DNA from: Zygnema cylindricum
Taxonomy: Eukaryota > Streptophyta > Zygnematophyceae > Zygnematales > Zygnemataceae
Assembly: GCA_037447655.1 (NCBI GenBank)
Contig: JBBHKE010003167.1
Span: forward strand, 211,662 to 227,502
Direction: 5' to 3'
DNA length: 15,841 nt
This document shows, in pieces, positions 10,500 to 15,841 of this stretch. The translations under genes were made by a program, and so were the position numbers. The notes under the pieces are model-generated. The model was not told the origin of the DNA. It was given only the letters and a program-made list of their open reading frames with translations, and searched no databases. The number at the start of each line of letters is the position of its first letter. Position 1 is the first letter of the stretch.

Positions 10500-11755
10500 A
10501 TGGCCTTACACCAGAAATAATACAAAAAACAGAAGAAAAACGTCTTTACTAGAGATGCTTCCTGTATATCTCTCCAGTGACCGTTCACCGATTCTACTTG
10601 CTATTCAGATTTTGGTTTCTTGTCACCCGAGAGGGAATAAACTTCGAGGGAGCAATTCCCAACCTAAAATGCACTGCGAGGAAGCAGTACATACCAGAAA
10701 AGATGAGTCCAGTACGGTGATGGTAGTTCGGTAACGCATGGGCCATCAGCACTTCAGCAGCAGCATTCAGCGGACGTGCACACCCGGTTGCAGTACAGTT
10801 GGGAGAACCGTTGAAAAACACTTGCCGTACATTTACAGTCACGTCATGCCAGGAACCGCCACGGCCAGTCGTTGCCAAGAAAATGCGTATAAGACAATCG
10901 TGATGATGATGACAGTGATGGTAGTGATGATGCACCATTGTGCCGCCAGTGGTGGAAGTGATGCAAAATTCATATCACATACTGAGCCGTTATTTTCAAG
11001 CGTTCAACCACATTTCAAGGGACACACTTTTGCAGAAGCGATTTTTACTTGGCGCATGAGCTGACGTCAAAAATGACAATCACGTACAGAAATACGTATA
11101 TACCTGGTACGAGTTGACGGCAAACCATATTGACTACCTTTGACCCTTTGAAAGCATCCGATTTAACTCACGGCCGGCTAACATTTCACCGCGAGTCTAG
11201 CCGGCTCCTTGCAATCAGGTGTAATCATCAGTTAAGCAGCGGAACGGTAACATGGAAACAAAAGTATCATGCGCAGGTGGCTGGCTCTGACCTAATGGAG
11301 AGTACATAACTAACAAGAATGAGAGTGTATAACTACAGTTGAAAGTTTGTTACTGTATCATAGAAACTGTCCTATCATTTTCTGGCCAGAGCAAGGCGCA
11401 CCTTTACCTCTATGTCACAGTCACACTCTCAGTCCTATCTCTCGGTTCACGCGCTCAACTCTTGTTTGCATTGAAAACTTATGTTTTTAAGTAGCAGATA
11501 AGCAGGTCAGGGATGCACAGCAAGGGGCGCCTGCGGGCTCCTTTGTTTCTATGATTCAATCCCAGTTGACTCTCGTACTTTTCCGTTTCTATCTGTTTTC
11601 TATCATATGGATTTAAACTGCCAAAGTAGAGCGCGCCTGCGCTGGAAACTTTTGTTTGTATTTGGCAGTTCACTTCTTTGACTATTTAAGCTGGTTGTGC
11701 GATCAGTTATCGGAAGTCAAAAGTCAAAGTCCTGCTGTGAAGAAGTCCAGCGCTC
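10500..11755. other. Upstream region of the SNARE gene; possible 5' exon
   Basis: This gap separates the SNARE start from a speculative plus-strand gene, so it may be a shared, divergent promoter region. On the minus strand, a good donor (GTATGT, first base 10694) and an acceptor (GTAAG, ending 10505) could remove an intron of 190 nt just before the SNARE ATG and define an upstream exon ending at 10695. A degenerate GAT/ATG repeat lies at about 10900-10934. An 8-bp inverted repeat (GCCGGCTA at 11173-11180, its complement at 11198-11205) encloses 17 nt. TATTTAAG near 11682-11689 resembles a TATA box pointing to the right. Confidence 0.35.
11062..11069. promoter_or_regulatory. TGACGTCA bZIP-type palindromic site
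   Basis: This is a perfect 8-bp palindrome of the class bound by plant TGA/CREB-like bZIP factors. It lies about 560 nt upstream of the SNARE start codon. The same octamer recurs at 15194-15201 inside the sugar transporter intron, in a similar context (TGACGTCAAAA). An 8-mer can occur by chance, so regulatory function is only a suggestion. Confidence 0.25.
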
Positions 11756-12911
11756 ATGGAGGTGCAAGCAATGAGGCGCGGGGAAAAGCAGTGGCAGCAA
11801 GGTGCATTGGGACAAAAGCAGCTTGTCATTCTGGCAGGCACCCTAAAGTTACATAAGACCATCATCTAACATCAACTCTCCAAGACTTCCTGATGAGCTT
11901 TAATGTGAACACAATTTTTGTGTTTTCCAGTACTATGCTGAATGAACAAATGGTATTGTTAGTATCGCTCATCAGCCGACTTGCATGTACCATAGGCCAT
12001 TTTTCAGCTAACTTCTTGATCTTTCTGTCAATAATTTTTTATGGCAAGTTAATACAGAATCATTGACATTTGCAAATTGATGTGATTTTGAAATTGGAAG
12101 TGAAAGCTTTCAAAGCTATCCTGCCCATCGTTGTTAGAGTTATTAAAGCTACTTTAGTGCCAACTTTTTCTGGCCAAAAATGTCAAAATAGGGTTAACAA
12201 CACTTTTTTGTCTATAAGGGGCCGACTTTATTAAAAAGCGCGATGGTAAACCATCTGAGTCCATAGGAACAAAAGGAAGTAGCATTGCTAAAACTGAAAA
12301 ACCATATGACGAGGTAATCAACAAAAAGGAAAATCAAGGCAAAATCGACGAAAATACAAAAGAATGGCAGGGAAATCGAAAACACCCAAAAAAGCAAAAC
12401 CCCGCAAACAAAACATCAAAGGAAAAAACTAACACAACAAAAAAAGCCCCCAACATAACTAAAATTCTACGGAAAGCAGCCACGTAAGTCCCCGAACCCC
12501 GGAGGAGCACGAGGAGGAAGTTCCGGAACACGCCGTCTATCCATAACGGCAATAGACGATCGAAGTAATATAGAAGCCAGCACCCATTGTAGGGCCACGG
12601 AAAAACGTTGACGAAAAAAAGAAGTAAGGACTGAAACAGAAGGGCGCCCAGACCCCCGCCTCTCAAACGAGCGCCGACCACAAGTACGGAAAAACTCGTC
12701 CAAAGCCACACCCAAACAACCAAATATCTCGACCGCCAATTTTGTGAAGTGGACTACAATCCGCCACGTCTCCCTATGATGCAGAGTCTGTTTCGATCCA
12801 ATTTCACGTTCATAATGATAGTCCCTTACTCTTAACAGCCAAGGTGTGTCAAAAAGCACAATCATGAAATGGCCATCACTGGAAAGTCTGATGCAATGTG
12901 CAATCCCATAA
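11756..12911 (+). CDS. Speculative three-exon gene for a small lysine-rich protein
   Basis: Candidate exons are 11756-11801, 12219-12483 and 12839-12911, joining in phase to 127 residues. The first begins MEVQAMRRGEKQWQQ and ends at CAAG|GTGCAT. The second is open for 87 whole codons in a very A-rich stretch and ends at a near-ideal donor, AC|GTAAGT. The third follows CTTAACAG and runs 24 codons to TAA. The middle part is rich in Lys, Asn and Thr (GKIDENTKEWQGNRKHPKK) and would be basic and probably disordered. I recognise no family. For it: phases match, the donor at 12484 is strong, and a TATA-like TATTTAAG lies about 70 nt before the ATG. Against it: the second acceptor is AAG rather than YAG, exon choice was free enough to find a match by chance, and a minus-strand ORF overlaps. 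A decayed retroelement ORF is an alternative. Confidence 0.2.
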
Positions 12912-13330
12912 TTGGTGATTATAAAATTGGATAACCACACTAAAGGGGCAGCTCGCAGATATGAAGACAAATACAAAAGATTGAATGGTAATTTTCAAAT
13001 TTGACCATGAAAGTATCAACACGAACAAAAATGGAATATAATAGACTTCCAACATGCACAAGTCAAACACAATGTTTTAATTACTCTAAATGGCAACCAC
13101 CAACACAAAGGTCCAACAAAGAGCAAATCCATGAAGGTATTATCAAGAAAAATTGGCGAAAGGGTGTTACAACTGGACTTGACGAGCCAAAAATATGAAC
13201 ATTGAGCCTTGACTGCAAAGGGGAAGGCACAGCGGAAGGGACCTAAGGACCACATGCTTATTTTGCCAAGCTTTATGTGCTAGTTGCTATTTACAACTGA
13301 GCAAGACTTGTTTACTGGCCCTCTGTCTAT
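12912..13330. other. Short gap between convergent units, no gene seen
   Basis: These 420 nt lie downstream of the sugar transporter stop (minus strand) and of the speculative plus-strand gene. They should include the 3' UTR of the transporter. The ORFs on both strands (for example 13001-13198 plus and 13016-13255 minus) have no recognisable features and overlap each other as shadows. Confidence 0.4.
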
Positions 13331-15824
13331 CTATGAGCTCACACTAAAAAGAGCCTCAATTTCTTCGAGGCTCTGTCCTCGCGTCTCCGGAACCAGCAGA
13401 GCCACGAAGATTGCAGCGAGAACACATTCTGTTGCATACAGCCAAAAGGCTCCTGAAAAAGAGGTGAAGACCCCAGTTGGTTTCCAAAAGAAGGGTTCTT
13501 CATGTACAAAAAAACTGCCTCCAATTTAAAACATTGTCCATAATGCCTATTCCATTGTAGGTACACTCCTAAAGCCAGGTGTTGAAGGCATAAATGCGTC
13601 AAAATGTGCAAAATAAAGGAACATCATTGCTGATGGCTTGTTCAAACTCACGGGTCAGTAACCAGACTTATGTGAGAAGAATACACGTCCACGATTTTAA
13701 ACTCTTTAATGGTCAATCACCGCACAGCATTTGGAAAAAGACCAGCAATTGGTTGCACCTCCTAGAAGCGAATGCAATAGAATTTCTAGCAATCGAAGTT
13801 TGCACCCTTTTCTTGCGATACCACATAAAAGGATAATGATAAAGTCCCCAGAGAAATGTTAGAAACAAAGAAGATCAATGCAATGAGACTTCAGAGGTCA
13901 ATTAACAATAAGTCAACCAATTAGGTGCTGATGTCTGCTTTGACATCCGTGGGCAAATTTGAACTACGGTTTAAACTGCCGTTTTGAGTTGTTATCGGGT
14001 TCCATGCCTATATTTCAGTTTAGTCACAGTTCAATGGAGATAACAAATTCATTCTATGCACCAGCTCACAAAACTTGGATAGAATAAACAGCCCATCACT
14101 GTGAGAGTTCATCCTTCTAATTCCAGGTAGTGTTTTATTAACCAAAATCATGAATTGTGTTAAAAACATATTTTAGTACTTGGCCCAAAATAAGCCACAT
14201 TTAAAAACGTAATTTAGTGCAGCAGTTGATTCTAAAAAAGTGTTAACGCTGATAATTCACTAACTCGAATAACCATGTGCAGTGTAGTAATGCGAATTGA
14301 GGACAAAGTCCCGATATTCAATACCGGGAACAAAATGACCTTCGATATCGATACAAGTCACAGCGTACGGTAAAACATGATACACTGATGTAGAAACAAA
14401 GATGTAAATTAACGGGGAAAGGTACAGACATTTTCAAAAATGAAAACATATAACACGGTGAGGACATCAAAGGCGGCTACTATGTTAGATTGAAAGCATC
14501 ATAACATGTCAACGGGCAAGGAACCTGAGGGCACTTTCCCATGTCCTAAAGTTACGGTTATCTTCTGTCGTTTTCTCCCATAACTTAGCCCTCAACAAGA
14601 AAATCCGCAGCCGTACCAAAAAATTGAAATTACCACCTTACAAGTTGCGTTAACTTGAAACTTTAAATGTATGCAGTTTGTCGTCTAGCGCGTTTCGACC
14701 CGCTTTCGTGTCCTTCCAGCTCATCTTCAAACTTCATATAAAATCACCTCGCGAGGTGATTTTAAACAAAGTTCCATGATGTGAACGAATAGGCAGATGA
14801 TGTCGCACGCGTCGGAGGTTTTTGACAATTTTTTGTGCGCGGAGTACCAAGAAAAAAACCCACTGCACGTTTACACCCTGTGCATACTTTTTTCCGTAGA
14901 GGGGCCGTGGAGGGGTCTCGACCGACAGACGCCATTTCGTCAAAAGCGAAGTCCGTAAAGGCGCCTCTTTCTCCCTCCCTCTCCCATTACCGCGTCTATC
15001 TCACAATTTTTGCAATGAGAAACGGCAAGAATGGTATCAAATGAAAGATCTAGATCTCTGAAAAATATTACTTTTGACTGTCTTTGGGCGTCTTTTAATG
15101 GCAAGTAGAGTGAGAAAGAACGAAAAAACAAAATCGAAAAACCATGACGGAAAGTTTTGGAATTAGTGACGTCGACGCTATCATAAGTGAGTGTGACGTC
15201 AAAATGTCACAAACCCTAAACATCTACAATGTCACAAGAAACCACTATGCAGTAGATACCTACAACCGTCGCTATTTTGTAAGCGTCATCAATTATCGCA
15301 AGTATTGTAGTCGTTTGCAACCGTCACAAATTACACCCGCGTCTACATCTGTCACAATTAAAGTAACGATTTAATTGCATTACATCGGAACGCTCTGAAA
15401 GTACTACGGAAAATCTTCGCTAAAAAACAAAGTAACAAGACTAAGTTTCGGTTACATGGGAAAGTGGGAAAGTGCCCTGAGTGACAAAAGTACATAATGA
15501 ATATACTTTTGACCATGTGGGTATCTTATCTGACATAAATCGTGCACCATAAGAATTTTTGGCACGATTTTACTTTGCCTCCATATAATAGATCTGTATC
15601 AGAAAATATTAAAATTTTAAGAGACGCTATGCATTACTAGGAGGAATGCTATGCGATAGACTCTGAATACCCATGACAATAGTAAGGTAAGAGTCGTTTT
15701 CTGACATACCAACGTTGCTCCAATCAAGCAAGTAGCTGAAGGTGAGAGTAACAACAAAGCATGAAAGCCAATTGGTGAGGACTGCGAGACTGCCTGCGAG
15801 ACCCCTCACACGTGCTGGGAAAAT
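13331..15824 (-). CDS. ERD6-like sugar transporter (MFS), last two coding exons, 5' part off the window
   Basis: Two minus-strand exons are visible. The first, 15824-15710, follows a TTTGCAG acceptor and begins [12 protein letters not shown]. This is the conserved sugar-transporter segment leading into transmembrane helix 11 (about [20 protein letters not shown]). It ends DWSNV plus the first base of a Gly codon. The second, 13452-13331, completes that codon and encodes helix 12 ([19 protein letters not shown]) and the signature [14 protein letters not shown], ending EALFSVSS and TAG. The phase-1 junction restores the family order exactly. Members are 12-helix proton-coupled or facilitative hexose carriers of tonoplast or plasma membrane; substrate and membrane here are not determinable. 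About 78 C-terminal residues are present out of a usual 460-500, and the N-terminal part lies right of the window. The intron, 13453-15709, is 2,257 nt, much longer than those of the other genes here. Confidence 0.9.
14739..14764. repeat. Perfect 26-bp palindrome with no spacer
   Basis: The left arm TAAAATCACCTCG (14739-14751) is followed directly by its exact reverse complement (14752-14764). The next outer base pair does not match. Both strands therefore carry the same 26-base sequence, able to form a cruciform or RNA hairpin. It lies within the sugar transporter intron. Such structures can be relics of transposon termini or dimeric protein-binding sites; no further evidence favours either. 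Confidence 0.85.
15206..15357. repeat. Four dispersed GTCACAA motifs in the transporter intron
   Basis: GTCACAA occurs at 15206-15212, 15231-15237, 15323-15329 and 15351-15357, spaced 25, 92 and 28 nt start to start. Each is followed by an A/T-rich base pair, and the words CTACAA and ACCGTC recur between them. A TGACGTCA lies just before the first copy. The whole block is open for 76 codons on the plus strand. It may be a degenerate minisatellite or a cluster of TGTCA-type binding sites; no function is shown. Confidence 0.4.
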
Positions 15825-15841
15825 CTGCAAAGCATGAGCAC

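Larger units (their letters stand above)
13453..15709 (-). other. Large last intron of the sugar transporter
   Basis: Donor GTATGT starts at 15709 and acceptor TTTTTCAG ends at 13453 on the minus strand. The intron holds several ORFs on both strands (for example 14835-15044 and 15144-15374 plus), none recognisable. It also has a perfect 26-bp palindrome at 14739-14764, an AGATCTAGATCT palindrome near 15046-15057, and a GTCACAA cluster at 15206-15357. The length and these structures suggest accumulated repeat insertions, but no intact element was identified. Confidence 0.7.

Noticed and set aside
10738-11064. 108-codon plus-strand ORF with a Met-rich run
   Set aside because: The Met/Val run comes from the GAT/ATG repeat; no known family and no splice context.
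12334-12723. 129-codon very hydrophobic minus-strand ORF, like a membrane protein
   Set aside because: The hydrophobicity follows from T-rich sequence opposite an A-rich stretch; no periodic helix pattern or family signature.

Overview
The window is nuclear DNA of a green plant. Three genes with spliceosomal introns can be read by joining exons at GT-AG borders with matching phases. All three belong to families typical of Viridiplantae: a HAD/NT5C-type phosphatase with a long N-terminal extension, a VAMP72-type longin R-SNARE, and an ERD6-like sugar transporter. The SNARE core is noticeably diverged from the flowering-plant VAMP72 pattern. With long introns and large repeat-like gaps, that suggests a streptophyte alga or an early-diverging land plant rather than an angiosperm. 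This placement is inference; the sequence does not name the species. No bacterial-style operon, CRISPR array, rRNA or convincing tRNA was seen.

Layout. 1-1499: repeat-like DNA, with GGGCTTAGGC and TACCCG motifs and a 564-bp element bounded by 16-bp perfect inverted repeats. 1500-4423 (+): HAD phosphatase gene, five coding exons, 357 residues. 4424-8508: about 4 kb with no recognisable gene, including a degenerate CGGTTY-rich patch and one weak exon-like segment. 8509-10499 (-): VAMP72-like gene, five coding exons, 246 residues, ending in an unusual poly-proline lumenal tail encoded by a trinucleotide repeat. 10500-11755: upstream region of the SNARE, with a bZIP-type TGACGTCA site and a possible 5' exon. 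11756-12911 (+): a speculative three-exon lysine-rich gene, overlapped by a GC-richer stretch with a 169-codon minus-strand ORF. 13331-15824 (-): the last two exons of the sugar transporter, split by a 2.26-kb intron that holds a perfect 26-bp palindrome and a cluster of GTCACAA motifs. The rest of that gene lies beyond the right edge.

The three confident genes share no obvious pathway. They encode a probable organelle-directed phosphatase, a vesicle-fusion protein and a membrane sugar carrier, which is the normal arrangement in a plant genome. I see no clear new multi-gene system. The points most worth checking are the SNARE tail and its possible alternative N-terminus, the lysine-rich candidate gene, and the small non-autonomous-looking element at the left.
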